From Burkholderiales bacterium (lineage in GTDB: Bacteria > Pseudomonadota > Gammaproteobacteria > Burkholderiales > Burkholderiaceae_C), in contig JACPVA010000138.1 of NCBI GenBank assembly GCA_016191995.1, positions 1-52,775 on the forward strand: a DNA stretch of 52,775 nt. The letters are read 5' to 3'. Shown one piece after another: positions 14,516 to 24,751 of this stretch. Made by a program: the position numbers and the translations under genes. Under the pieces are notes generated by a model that saw nothing but the letters and a program-made list of their open reading frames with translations, had not been told where the DNA came from and did not search any database. Numbering within the stretch: the stretch's first letter is position 1; every line of letters starts with the position of its first letter.

Positions 14516-15490
14516 TCAGGCCTCGCACATGGTGTTCGCGTCCCCGAGCTGCAGGGCCGGCGCGTCGCCCGCGGCCTCGCGCCGCAGTTCGTCGGTCACC
14601 CACGCGGCGAAAGCCCTGACCTCCGGCCGCTGTCGTGCATCCTCGGCCGCCACCAGAAAGAACGATCCGCCGTCGGCGACCGCATCGCGGCCGAGCGGTG
14701 CGACCAGGAGCCCGCTGCGCAACTGACGCGTGACGAGCGGCAACCGGCCGAGGGCGACGCCGCTGCCGTCGATCGCCGCCTGGATGACCTGGTCGTAGTG
14801 CGAAAAGCGCACCGTGCCGGCCGAGCCGGCCAGCCCGATGCCGCGATCCACGAGCCATTGCGTCCAGTCGAGCCACGGCGCGCGCATGCCGTCCGGCTCG
14901 AACTGCAGCAGCACGTGGTGCGCGAGGTCCGCGCGCGTGGCCAGCGGCCGTTCGGGGTCCGCCAGCAGCGCCGGCGCGCAGACCGGCAACACCCGCTCGG
15001 CTGCCACGAGGTCGCCGTGCCCGGGCGCCGCGCCGCGCGGCATCCAGCGGATCGCCAGATCGACATGCTCACGCTCGAGGTCCATCACCTTGTTGCTGGC
15101 CGCGAGGCGCAGGTCGACCTCCGGGTGGAGCCGGGCGAACTGCGGCAGCCGCGGCGCCAGCCACAGCGAGGCGAACGGCACGTTCGTGGTGACGGTGAGG
15201 CGGGGCGTGGCGGCGCTGCCGAGACCGTCCAGCGCCTCCTCGATCCTGCGTAAGGCTTCGCCGACGGCGCGCTGCAGCGCGCGCCCGGTGTCCGTGAGTT
15301 CGAGCCCGCGGTTGACCCGGCGGAACAGCGGCTGTCCGAGCTGCTCCTCCAGCGTCTTGACAGCGCGGCTCACCGCCGACTGCGTGACGTAGAGCTCCTC
15401 GCCGGCGCGTGTGAAGCTCACGTGCCGGGCGGCCGACTCGAAGCTCTTCAGGAGATCGAGCGACAGGCGCGGGCGTCGCAGCATGTCCAT
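14516..15490 (-). CDS. LysR-family transcriptional regulator (GcvA-like)
   Basis: A 324-residue LysR protein. The N-terminal winged HTH is at about residues 8-66: LDLLKSFESAARHVSFTRAG, TQSAVSRAVKTLEEQLGQPL, then FRRVNRGLELTDTG. The C-terminal effector domain has the GcvA-type blocks LTVTTNVPFASLWLAPRLPQ and VDLAIRWMPRG. It is transcribed away from the DUF2917 gene across a 134-bp gap, in the pattern of a LysR regulator controlling its divergent neighbour. The effector is unknown. Start at ATG 15490; ATG 15484 is also possible. Confidence 0.88.
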   Translation of the reverse strand: MDMLRRPRLSLDLLKSFESAARHVSFTRAGEELYVTQSAVSRAVKTLEEQLGQPLFRRVNRGLELTDTGRALQRAVGEALRRIEEALDGLGSAATPRLTVTTNVPFASLWLAPRLPQFARLHPEVDLRLAASNKVMDLEREHVDLAIRWMPRGAAPGHGDLVAAERVLPVCAPALLADPERPLATRADLAHHVLLQFEPDGMRAPWLDWTQWLVDRGIGLAGSAGTVRFSHYDQVIQAAIDGSGVALGRLPLVTRQLRSGLLVAPLGRDAVADGGSFFLVAAEDARQRPEVRAFAAWVTDELRREAAGDAPALQLGDANTMCEA

Positions 15491-15624
15491 TCCTCCGGCT
15501 CATGGCTGTCACGAGAAACCGTCGTTTGAGGCCCGTTGCCGGCCGTCCCAGAATCGGCACCCAGCGTCAACCCGAACCTTAGTCGAGCGGCCCGAAGGTC
15601 GCAAGCAGCCTACAGGAGGCCCCC

Positions 15625-15957
15625 ATGATGATCGAGACGAGAGAACTGCTGATCGAGATCGAGCGCGGCAAGATCGTTCCGATGAAGGATGCGCGAGGCA
15701 TGCGGGTCGTCTGCACGCGGGGCGTGGTCTGGATCACGCAGCATCGGTGCACCGAGGACGTGATCCTCGGCGCCGGGCAGTCTTTGCAGGTGGCGGCTTG
15801 CGGAGCGCTCGTCGTCCAGGCGCTGCGGGACGCGTCGGTGACGCTGCAGGCGCCGGTGGCGGCGCCGCGCCGGGCGCGGTGGCGGCGGGCGGCCGCGTTG
15901 CCGCGGCTGCAGCGCCTCGCGGGCTGGTCACCGCGGCAGGTGCTGTCGGGGGCGTAG
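15625..15957 (+). CDS. DUF2917 domain-containing protein
   Basis: The 110-residue protein begins IEIERGKIVPMKDARGMRVV, then CTRGVVWITQHRCTEDVILG, then AGQSLQVAACGALVVQAL. This is the small cupin-like DUF2917 domain common in betaproteobacteria next to LysR genes. The C-terminal 40 residues are Arg/Ala-rich and not conserved. ACAGGAGG precedes ATG 15625/15628. The function is unknown; the divergent LysR gene probably regulates it. Confidence 0.8.
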   Translation: MMIETRELLIEIERGKIVPMKDARGMRVVCTRGVVWITQHRCTEDVILGAGQSLQVAACGALVVQALRDASVTLQAPVAAPRRARWRRAAALPRLQRLAGWSPRQVLSGA

Positions 15958-16079
15958 CCGGCGGGGCGGCTGCCCGCCGGCCTACCGTCCTGCGCACCGT
16001 CGGCATCCCGCGCCGGCGCATCGCCGGCTCTGCGGCGCTACCATGCGCCCACCCCGGACCCGTGGCGGAGGTCGACCCG

Positions 16080-18029
<1,950 letters not shown>

Positions 18030-18251
18030 CCCAGTGAGCCCGCCGGGCCGCCCCAAGGGCGAATGCCGGAGGGCGCAGCCCGAAGGTAGCCCAGACAACG
18101 CGGCGGCGGCGCGGCCTGATTGCCGGCCGCGCGTTGCTGCCTGCTCTCACCCTGTGCTGGCAGTCGACCGCTCGATGGCGCATCCGGGCTCGTCCGCATC
18201 CACTTGGCCCCGCGCCTGCGGCGGGATGGGGTGTGCAGGCAAGATCGCGTC

Positions 18252-19355
18252 ATGAGACGCATCACCCGATCCCTCGCCGTCGCGGCGCTGGCCCTGGCCG
18301 CCGCGATGCCCGCCTCCGCGCTGCGCACCGAGACCGTCGCGCGCGGGCTCGTCCAGCCCTGGGCGCTGGCCTTCCTGCCCGACGGCCGCATGCTCGTCAC
18401 CGAGCGCTCGGGCCGGCTGCGCCCGATCGGCGACGACGGCCGCCCGGGCGCGCCGATCGAGGGCCTGCCGCCGATCGACGCGACCGGCCAGTGCGGGCTG
18501 CTCGACCTCGCGGTCGACCCCGGCTTCGCCGACAACCGGCTGCTGTGGTGGACCTTCGCCGAGCCGGGCGAGGGCGGCAACTCGACCGCGCTGGCGCGCG
18601 GCCGGCTGGCCGAGGACGGCAGCCGCCTGACCGAGGTGCAGGTCGTCTTCCGCCAGGCGCCGAAGATCGCGAGCCGGCTGCACTGCGGGTCGCGCATCGT
18701 CTTCGACCGCGCCGGCAACATCTTCGTCGGCCTCGGCGACCGCTTCAGCGAGATGCAGCAGGCGCAGAACCCGGCCAACCACCTCGGCAAGGTCGTTCGC
18801 GTCGCGCGCGACGGCAGCGTGCCGGCGGACAACCCGTTCGCCGGCCGCGCCGGTGCCGCGCCCGAGGTCTGGAGCCTCGGCCACCGCAATATCCAGGGTG
18901 CGGCGCTGCACCCCGCGACCGGCGAGCTGTGGGCGGTCGAGCATGGCCCGCAGGGCGGCGACGAGGTCAATATCGTGCGCCGCGGGCTCAACTACGGCTG
19001 GCCGCTCGTGACCTACGGGCGCAACTACGGCAGCGGCACGCGCATCGGCGAAGAGGGCCCCAAGCCAGGATTCGAGCCGCCGCGGCACCATTGGGTGCCG
19101 ACCTCGATCGCCCCCAGCGGCATGGCCTTCCTGAGCAGCGACCGCTATCCGGGCTGGCAGGGCAGCCTCTTCGTCGGCGCGCTGCGCGGCCTGGCGCTGG
19201 TCCGGCTGACGCTGGACGGCGACCGCATCCGCGGCGAGGAGCGGCTGCTGACGACGTTGGGCAAGCGCATCCGCGACGTGCGCCAGGGGCCCGACGGCTG
19301 GCTGTATGTCGTCACCGAAGGCGGTGACGGCGAGGTGCTGCGGCTGCGGCCCTGA
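18252..19355 (+). CDS. PQQ-dependent glucose/sorbosone dehydrogenase-like protein (YliI/Asd type)
   Basis: A 367-residue exported beta-propeller. A signal peptide covers about 1-22 (ending ASA). The family blocks are VQPWALAFLPDGRMLVTERS, GLLDLAVDPGFADN, GSRIVFDRAGNIFVGLGDR, VWSLGHRNIQGAALHPATGE and LWAVEHGPQGGDEVNI. These match soluble aldose sugar dehydrogenases that oxidise sugars in the periplasm with PQQ; the catalytic His lies in the LHCGSRIVF region. ATG 18252 is chosen because it begins a proper signal peptide. No PQQ biosynthesis genes are visible, so cofactor supply is external or encoded elsewhere. Confidence 0.85.
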   Translation: MRRITRSLAVAALALAAAMPASALRTETVARGLVQPWALAFLPDGRMLVTERSGRLRPIGDDGRPGAPIEGLPPIDATGQCGLLDLAVDPGFADNRLLWWTFAEPGEGGNSTALARGRLAEDGSRLTEVQVVFRQAPKIASRLHCGSRIVFDRAGNIFVGLGDRFSEMQQAQNPANHLGKVVRVARDGSVPADNPFAGRAGAAPEVWSLGHRNIQGAALHPATGELWAVEHGPQGGDEVNIVRRGLNYGWPLVTYGRNYGSGTRIGEEGPKPGFEPPRHHWVPTSIAPSGMAFLSSDRYPGWQGSLFVGALRGLALVRLTLDGDRIRGEERLLTTLGKRIRDVRQGPDGWLYVVTEGGDGEVLRLRP

Positions 19356-19420
19356 ACGACGACGCACCTGCCGACCCTGCGCGTGCGCCGGGTCCGATCC
19401 CGCGGCGACGGCCTGCCTGC

Positions 19421-19459
19421 TTGACGCTGTCATCGCATTGGTACACGATATGTACCAAT
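19421..19459 (+). promoter_or_regulatory. promoter and palindromic operator of the Xre/RES module
   Basis: TTGACG (19421-19426) is a good -35 box. A perfect 9-bp inverted repeat, ATTGGTACA (19437-19445) and TGTACCAAT (19451-19459), overlaps the expected -10 position. It is placed for autorepression by the Xre-type antitoxin, whose gene starts 31 bp downstream. Confidence 0.55.
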
Positions 19460-19490
19460 CAATACAAGCCGATCTCACCCGGGGCCCTCG

Positions 19491-19895
19491 ATGACTGCCG
19501 TCGCCCACAGGCTTGCCAGCGGCGATACCGGCAGCCGCGGCGCGCGCGCTCGGCTCGCCGCGATGGTGACGCAGCTGTTCGACCACTGGCGGCTGTCGGC
19601 GGTCGAGCAGGCGCAGCTGCTCGGCCTGTCGACGGGCAGCCGCAGCACGCTCGCGCGCTACCGCAACGGCGAGCCCTTGGCCGACAGCCGTGACCTGCTC
19701 GACCGCGCGGGGCACCTGCTGGGCATCCACGAGTCGCTGCGGCTGCTGTTCCCGCACGACCGCGACCTCGCCTACCGCTGGATGACGCAGCCAAATCGCC
19801 GTCTCGGCGGGCGGCCGGTGGATCTCGTGATCGAGCGCGGCTTCGAGGGCCTGCTGGCCGTGCGGCGCTACCTCGACTTCCAGCGCGGGCAGTGA
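19491..19895 (+). CDS. Xre/MbcA/ParS-type antitoxin
   Basis: The 134-residue protein has a Xre-like N-terminal helical domain (MVTQLFDHWRLSAVEQAQLL, then GLSTGSRSTLARYRNGEPL). The MbcA/ParS/Xre toxin-binding C-terminal domain follows (LDRAGHLLGIHESLRLLFPH, then YRWMTQPNRRLGGRPVDLVI). It binds and blocks the RES toxin and probably represses its own promoter through the palindrome upstream. The toxin gene begins directly after its stop codon, with no spacer. Confidence 0.88.
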   Translation: MTAVAHRLASGDTGSRGARARLAAMVTQLFDHWRLSAVEQAQLLGLSTGSRSTLARYRNGEPLADSRDLLDRAGHLLGIHESLRLLFPHDRDLAYRWMTQPNRRLGGRPVDLVIERGFEGLLAVRRYLDFQRGQ

Positions 19896-20615
19896 ATGCA
19901 GGCGGATCCGCGGGCGGCGCTGTTCGCCGCCAACGTCGACTTCCACGACGACTTGATCCGCAACATCCCCGCCGTCCGCCAGCCGCAGAACCTGTTCGAC
20001 GACCTGTCGCCCGATCCCGCCGACTGGGATCTGGCCGTCGCCGCAGCAGGCGCAGGCGGCACCCCGGATGAGGCCACGGCGGTCCACCCGTCGTTCGACC
20101 CAGGCAGCGTGGTCGGCTATTCGTTCGACCCGGCGCACTGGCAGGCCACACGCTTCTCGAACGGCAGCGCCTGGGGCGTGTGGTACGGCTCGCGCGAGGT
20201 CGAGACGACGGTCTGCGAGACGGCCTGGCACTGGGCCCGCTTCGTGCTCGACAGCTACGCCGGCCAGGAGCGCGAGATCGTCAGCGAGCGGCGCCTGTTC
20301 GCCGTGCGCTGCGACGCGCTGCTGATCGACCTTTGCGGCCGTCAGATCGCCTACCCGGACCTGGTGAGCCGCACGAGTTATGCGTTCACGCAGCAGCTGG
20401 GTCGCTACGTGCACGAGCAGGCGCTCAACGGCCTGCTCGTCCCTTCGGCGCGTTGCCCCGGCGTCAACGCGGCGATCTTCAGGCCCGAGCGGTTGTCGGA
20501 CATCCGCGATCGGGGCTTCCTGATCTACCGGCTCGACGTCGTGCGCGATAGCTTCGTCGCCGAGCGCACGCCGGGGCGCAGGTGGATGAGCCTGGTGCCG
20601 AGCTCGCTCGGTTGA
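19896..20615 (+). CDS. RES-domain toxin (NAD+ phosphorylase type)
   Basis: A 239-residue RES-domain protein. The conserved blocks are the R of HWQATRFSNGSAWGVWYGSR, where the motif R-F-x-x-G-x-x-W-G-V-W-Y is plain, ETTVCETAWHW with the catalytic Glu, and LGRYVHEQALNGLLVPSAR near the end, with the conserved Ser. RES toxins such as MbcT degrade NAD+ in the cytoplasm. The N-terminal 60 residues form an extra segment seen in the larger RES subgroup. It starts immediately after the antitoxin stop codon. Confidence 0.88.
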   Translation: MQADPRAALFAANVDFHDDLIRNIPAVRQPQNLFDDLSPDPADWDLAVAAAGAGGTPDEATAVHPSFDPGSVVGYSFDPAHWQATRFSNGSAWGVWYGSREVETTVCETAWHWARFVLDSYAGQEREIVSERRLFAVRCDALLIDLCGRQIAYPDLVSRTSYAFTQQLGRYVHEQALNGLLVPSARCPGVNAAIFRPERLSDIRDRGFLIYRLDVVRDSFVAERTPGRRWMSLVPSSLG

Positions 20616-20660
20616 CCGGGCGGGCCGCGCCGACGCCGCGCATGCCCGCCCGGGCCGCGC

Positions 20661-22067
20661 TCAGCCCGCGCCGGCCTGGCGCTGCAGGAAGTCGAAGATC
20701 CGCTCGTCCTCGCAGAATGCGACGTTGAATCGCATCCAGCCCATCGGGGCCAGCGCGGGGTCGAACAGGTGCCCGGGGCCGAGCAGGATGTCGCACTCGG
20801 CGGCCTTGTTCGAGACCGGGCCGGAGTCGGGCAGCGCGGGGTGCCGGGCCCACAGGAACATCCCGGCCTTGGGCTCGCAGAAGATCTCGAAGCCCATGCC
20901 GGCGAGCCGCGCCGCGACGCGCTCGTGCGCGCGCGCCAGCCGCTCGCGCAGCGCCTTCAGGTGCTTGCGCCAGCGCCCGTCGGTCAGCGCGCCGTAGGCC
21001 AGCCGCTCGCCGAACTCGCTGCTCGTCAGGCCGGAGATCATCTTCAGCTGCGCCAGGTCCTCGACCAGGTCGGGGTGGGCGACGACGAAGCCGACGCGCA
21101 GGTTCGGCGATACCGTCTTGCTGAAGCTGCTGACGTGCAGCACGCGCGAGAGCTGGTCCAGGCTCGCCAGCGACGGCCGCGGCTCGGGGTCGAGGTCGGC
21201 GTAGATATCGTTCTCGACCACCAGCATGTCGTGCTTCTCGGCCAGCTGCAGCACGCGGTGCAGCTGCGCGAGCTGCGCCACCGACCCGGTCGGGCTGTGC
21301 AGCCGCGGCTGGGTGAAGAAGACCTTCGGCCGGTGCGCGACGATCTGCCGCTCGAGCGCGGCGAGGTCGTAGCCGGCGGGGGTGCGCGGCACGCCGGCCA
21401 GCCGCGCGCCGGCAAAGCGCAGGCTGAACAGCAGGTTGGCATAGCCGGGGTCGTCGACGAGCACGGCGTCGCCTGGCCGCACGAGGCGCCGCGCCGCCAG
21501 GTCCAGCGCCTGGCTCGACCCCTGCGTCAGCAGCACCTGCTGCACGTCGGTGGCGATCTCCTGCTGCGCGAGACCGTCGCGGATCCATTGCCGCAGCACC
21601 GGGTAGCCCTTGGGGTCGCCGTAGCCGCCGAGGTCGACATCCTCGGCCGCCAGCGCGCGCAGGCTGCGGCGCACGCCGTCGTCGAACAGCCAGTCGCCGG
21701 GCAGCCAGCCGCAGCCGGGCTTCATCGCCAGGTGCCGGTTCTCGAAGATCTTGCGCAGGTACCACATCGCGTCGAAGCTGGCGGCGCCGCCGGCGGCGGC
21801 GGCCAGCGGCGTCGGCCCGGGCGTGGCGGCGATGCGCCGGCGGACGAAGAATCCCGAGTGCGGGCGAGACACCAGCCAGCCCTGCGCGACCAGCCGGTCG
21901 TAGGCCTCGACGACGGTGAAGACGCTGACCTCGTGCGCGTGCGCGAACTGGCGGATCGACGGCACCTTGGCGCCGGCGCGCAGCACGCCTTCCTCGATCA
22001 GGCGGCGCACGCCGTCGACGATCTGGGTCACCAGCGGCGTCGGGGACTGAGGCTGCAGCGTCAGCAT
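20661..22067 (-). CDS. MocR/GabR-family transcriptional regulator (GntR HTH fused to aminotransferase fold)
   Basis: The 468-residue protein has an N-terminal GntR winged HTH at about 12-75 (VPSIRQFAHAHEVSVFTVVE, LVAQGWLVSRPHSGFFVRRR). A PLP-dependent fold-type I domain follows, with Schiff-base Lys 317 in SSFSKTVSPNLRVGF and DDPGYANLLF upstream. It is divergent from the GABA transaminase gene, exactly as gabR is from gabT, so it probably senses GABA or a related amino compound with PLP. ATG 22067 starts at the family N-terminus; the longer open frame upstream (to 22241) is Arg/Pro-rich and overlaps the shared control region. Confidence 0.88.
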   Translation of the reverse strand: MLTLQPQSPTPLVTQIVDGVRRLIEEGVLRAGAKVPSIRQFAHAHEVSVFTVVEAYDRLVAQGWLVSRPHSGFFVRRRIAATPGPTPLAAAAGGAASFDAMWYLRKIFENRHLAMKPGCGWLPGDWLFDDGVRRSLRALAAEDVDLGGYGDPKGYPVLRQWIRDGLAQQEIATDVQQVLLTQGSSQALDLAARRLVRPGDAVLVDDPGYANLLFSLRFAGARLAGVPRTPAGYDLAALERQIVAHRPKVFFTQPRLHSPTGSVAQLAQLHRVLQLAEKHDMLVVENDIYADLDPEPRPSLASLDQLSRVLHVSSFSKTVSPNLRVGFVVAHPDLVEDLAQLKMISGLTSSEFGERLAYGALTDGRWRKHLKALRERLARAHERVAARLAGMGFEIFCEPKAGMFLWARHPALPDSGPVSNKAAECDILLGPGHLFDPALAPMGWMRFNVAFCEDERIFDFLQRQAGAG

Positions 22068-22141
22068 GGCGGGGTCGGTCGCGGCGGGTCGCGGCAGGCC
22101 GCGGGGTGCCGGCCGCCGCGCCCGACGCCGCGGCCTGCGAG

Positions 22142-22239
22142 GGTAAGCCCGTACAGGGGCGCGCCCCTGCACAGTGCATCGGGCGCCGGGCGCGATCTGT
22201 ACATGGTAGCCGGGCGCACACGCGCCTAAAGTGCTTACC
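22142..22239. promoter_or_regulatory. divergent control region between mocR and gabT
   Basis: The region contains a perfect 16-bp palindrome, CAGGGGCGCGCCCCTG (22154-22169). It also has a GTACAGGG/GTACATGG direct pair (22151 and 22199), and the inverted pair GGTAAGC (22142-22148) and GCTTACC (22233-22239). MocR regulators bind direct or inverted repeats between divergent genes. Which element is used cannot be told. Confidence 0.45.
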
Positions 22240-22264
22240 ATCCAGGACGAGCCGAGGAGCAGTC

Positions 22265-23563
22265 ATGCAACGCGAACCCCACGCCAACAACGCCGCGCTG
22301 ATGGCGCGCCGCCGCGCCGCGCTGCCCGCCGGCCTCGGACAGGCGCACGAGATCTTCGTCGAGCGCGCGAGCAACGCCGAGGTCTGGGATGTCGAGGGCC
22401 GGCGCTATATCGACTTCGCCGGCGGCATCGCGGTGCTGAACACCGGCCACCGCCACCCGGCGCTGGTCGCGGCGGTCAACGAGCAGCTCGGGCGCTATAC
22501 GCACACCTGCTTCCAGGTGCTGGCCTACGAGCCCTATGTCGAGCTGGCCGAGCGGCTCAATGCGATGGCGCCGGGCAACTTCGCGAAGAAGAGCTTCTTC
22601 ATGACGACCGGCGCCGAGGCGGTCGAGAATGCGATCAAGATCGCGCGCGCCTACACCCGGCGCGCGGCGGTGATCGCCTTCGGCGGCGGCTTCCACGGCC
22701 GCACGATGATGGGCATGGCGCTGACCGGCAAGGTCGCGCCGTACAAGACGGGCTTCGGCCCGTTCCCGGCCGAGATCTACCACGCCCGGTTCCCGAACGC
22801 GCTGCACGGCGTCAGCGTGGCCGACGCGCTGGCGTCGGTCGAGGCGATCTTCAAATACGACGTCGAGCCCGAGCGCGTCGCGGCGATCATCCTCGAGCCG
22901 GTGCAGGGCGAGGGCGGCTTCTACGTCGCGCCGGTCGAGTTCGTCAAGGCGCTGCGCGCGCTGTGCGACAAGCACGGCATCGTGCTCGTCGCCGACGAGG
23001 TGCAGACCGGCGCCGGCCGCACCGGCACCTGGCTGGCCTGCGAGCAGTGGGACGGCGCGGTGCCCGATATCGTCACGATGGCCAAGTCGCTCGCCGGCGG
23101 GCTGCCGCTGTCGGCGATCATCGGCCGCGCCGAGATCATGGATGCGCCCGGCCCCGGCGGCCTCGGCGGCACCTACGCCGGCAACCCGCTGGCGGTGGCC
23201 TCGGCGCTGGCGGTGATCGAGACCTTCGAGCGCGAGAAGCTGCTCGACCGCAGCCGTGCGCTGGGCGCGCGGCTCGGCGGCGGCCTGCAGGCGCTGGCCG
23301 CGCGGCACCGCAGCATCGGCGAGGTGCGCGGCCTGGGCGCGATGGTGGCGATCGAGCTGATGCGCGACGGCGACCCGCACCAGCCCGACGCCGACCTGAC
23401 CCGGCGCGTCGTCGCCGAGGCGGCGCGGCGCGGGCTGGTCCTGCTGTCCTGCGGCGTCTATGCCAACGTCATCCGCATCCTCGTGCCGCTGACCGCCAGC
23501 GACGCACTGCTCGACGAGGGGCTGGCGATCCTCGGCGAGTCGCTCGCCGCGGCCGGCGCCTGA
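22265..23563 (+). CDS. gabT: 4-aminobutyrate--2-oxoglutarate transaminase
   Basis: The 432-residue class III aminotransferase has VWDVEGRRYIDFAGGIAVLN, FFMTTGAEAVENAIKIARAY, AFGGGFHGRTMMGMALTGK and IILEPVQGEGGFYVAP. The PLP motif VLVADEVQTGAGRTG follows, with the cofactor Lys 274 in TMAKSLAGGLPLS. These are GabT hallmarks. It converts GABA and 2-oxoglutarate to succinate semialdehyde and glutamate. It leads a same-strand run with the ABC transporter and ureohydrolase, and lies opposite a MocR regulator. ATG 22265 follows GAGGAGCA. No succinate-semialdehyde dehydrogenase gene is in the cluster. Confidence 0.88.
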   Translation: MQREPHANNAALMARRRAALPAGLGQAHEIFVERASNAEVWDVEGRRYIDFAGGIAVLNTGHRHPALVAAVNEQLGRYTHTCFQVLAYEPYVELAERLNAMAPGNFAKKSFFMTTGAEAVENAIKIARAYTRRAAVIAFGGGFHGRTMMGMALTGKVAPYKTGFGPFPAEIYHARFPNALHGVSVADALASVEAIFKYDVEPERVAAIILEPVQGEGGFYVAPVEFVKALRALCDKHGIVLVADEVQTGAGRTGTWLACEQWDGAVPDIVTMAKSLAGGLPLSAIIGRAEIMDAPGPGGLGGTYAGNPLAVASALAVIETFEREKLLDRSRALGARLGGGLQALAARHRSIGEVRGLGAMVAIELMRDGDPHQPDADLTRRVVAEAARRGLVLLSCGVYANVIRILVPLTASDALLDEGLAILGESLAAAGA

Positions 23564-23591
23564 GCCGGCGCGCCACCCGCCGCCGACGGCC

Positions 23592-24704
23592 GTGAAGACC
23601 GAAGCTCACGCGCCAGGGCTGCCGGTGCAGGATGCACTGGTCCGCTTCGCCGGCGTGCAGAAGACCTACGACGGCCAGACGCTGGTCGTGCGCTCGCTCG
23701 ACCTGGAGATCCGGCGTGGCGAGTTCCTGTCGCTGCTCGGGCCGTCGGGGTCGGGCAAGACGACGACGCTGATGATGCTGGCCGGGTTCGAGTCGCCGAC
23801 CGCGGGCGAGATCCTGCTCGACGGCAGGCCGATCACGCGCACCCCGCCGCACAAGCGCAACTTCGGCATGGTGTTCCAGAACTACGCGCTGTTTCCGCAC
23901 ATGACGGTGGCCGACAACGTCGCCTACCCGCTCACCGTGCGCCGCGTGGCCAGGGATGCGATCGCGCAGAAGGTGGCCAAGGCGCTGGCGATGGTGCAGC
24001 TCGGCGGCAAGGATGCGCGCTACCCGGGGCAGCTCTCGGGCGGCCAGCAGCAGCGCGTCGCGCTGGCGCGCGCGCTGGTCTTCGAGCCGCAGCTGGTGCT
24101 GATGGACGAGCCGCTGGGTGCGCTCGACAAGCAGCTGCGCGAGCACATGCAGATCGAGCTCAAGGAGCTGCACCGCCAGCTCGGCGTCACCTTCGTCTAC
24201 GTGACGCACGACCAGGGCGAGGCGCTGACGATGAGCGACCGCGTCGCGGTGTTCGACGACGGCGAGATCCAGCAGCTCGACCGCGTCGAGCGGCTGTACG
24301 AGGCGCCGGCGAACCGCTTCGTCGCCGGCTTCGTCGGCGACAGCACGACGCTGCAAGGCCAGATGGGCGCACGCCAGCCGCCGCGCTGCGAGCTGGTCTT
24401 GGCCGGCGGCCAGCGGCTGGCGGGCGTCGACGTCAACGGCGTGGCGACCGGCGCGCCGGTGCTGGCGTCGATCCGGCCCGAGCGCATCGAGGCGCTGGCG
24501 GCCGCACCCGCCGACCCGGCCAACGTGCTGCCGGCCAGCGTCGACGACCTGATCTATTTCGGCGACCATGTCCGCCTGCGCTGCGTGATCCCGGGCCAGG
24601 CCGACGCCACCGTCAAGCTGCCGCTGGGCGGGGTGCCGCCGCCGAAGCCCGGGCAGCCGGTGTGGCTGCGGCTGCCGCCGGAGTTTCTGCGCGTCTACGC
24701 CTGA
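23592..24704 (+). CDS. polyamine-type ABC transporter, ATP-binding protein (PotA-like)
   Basis: The 370-residue ATPase has Walker A GPSGSGKTT at 50-58, Q-loop VFQNYALFP at 94-102, signature LSGGQ at 148-152 and Walker B VLMDEP at 169-174. A C-terminal TOBE_2 domain covers about 275-370. PotA/FbpC-type ATPases with these features energise spermidine/putrescine-type importers. The GTG start at 23592 lies 28 bp after gabT. It forms a transporter with the next three genes (24752-27902). Confidence 0.88.
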   Translation: MKTEAHAPGLPVQDALVRFAGVQKTYDGQTLVVRSLDLEIRRGEFLSLLGPSGSGKTTTLMMLAGFESPTAGEILLDGRPITRTPPHKRNFGMVFQNYALFPHMTVADNVAYPLTVRRVARDAIAQKVAKALAMVQLGGKDARYPGQLSGGQQQRVALARALVFEPQLVLMDEPLGALDKQLREHMQIELKELHRQLGVTFVYVTHDQGEALTMSDRVAVFDDGEIQQLDRVERLYEAPANRFVAGFVGDSTTLQGQMGARQPPRCELVLAGGQRLAGVDVNGVATGAPVLASIRPERIEALAAAPADPANVLPASVDDLIYFGDHVRLRCVIPGQADATVKLPLGGVPPPKPGQPVWLRLPPEFLRVYA

Positions 24705-24751
24705 AGACGCCGCGTCCGACCACAACCCCTTCATCCGAGGAGACAGAGCCC

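Noticed and set aside
18147..20414. A 755-codon minus-strand frame opposite the sugar dehydrogenase and Xre/RES genes
   Set aside because: It has no recognisable motifs and runs across three genes with clear families on the other strand.
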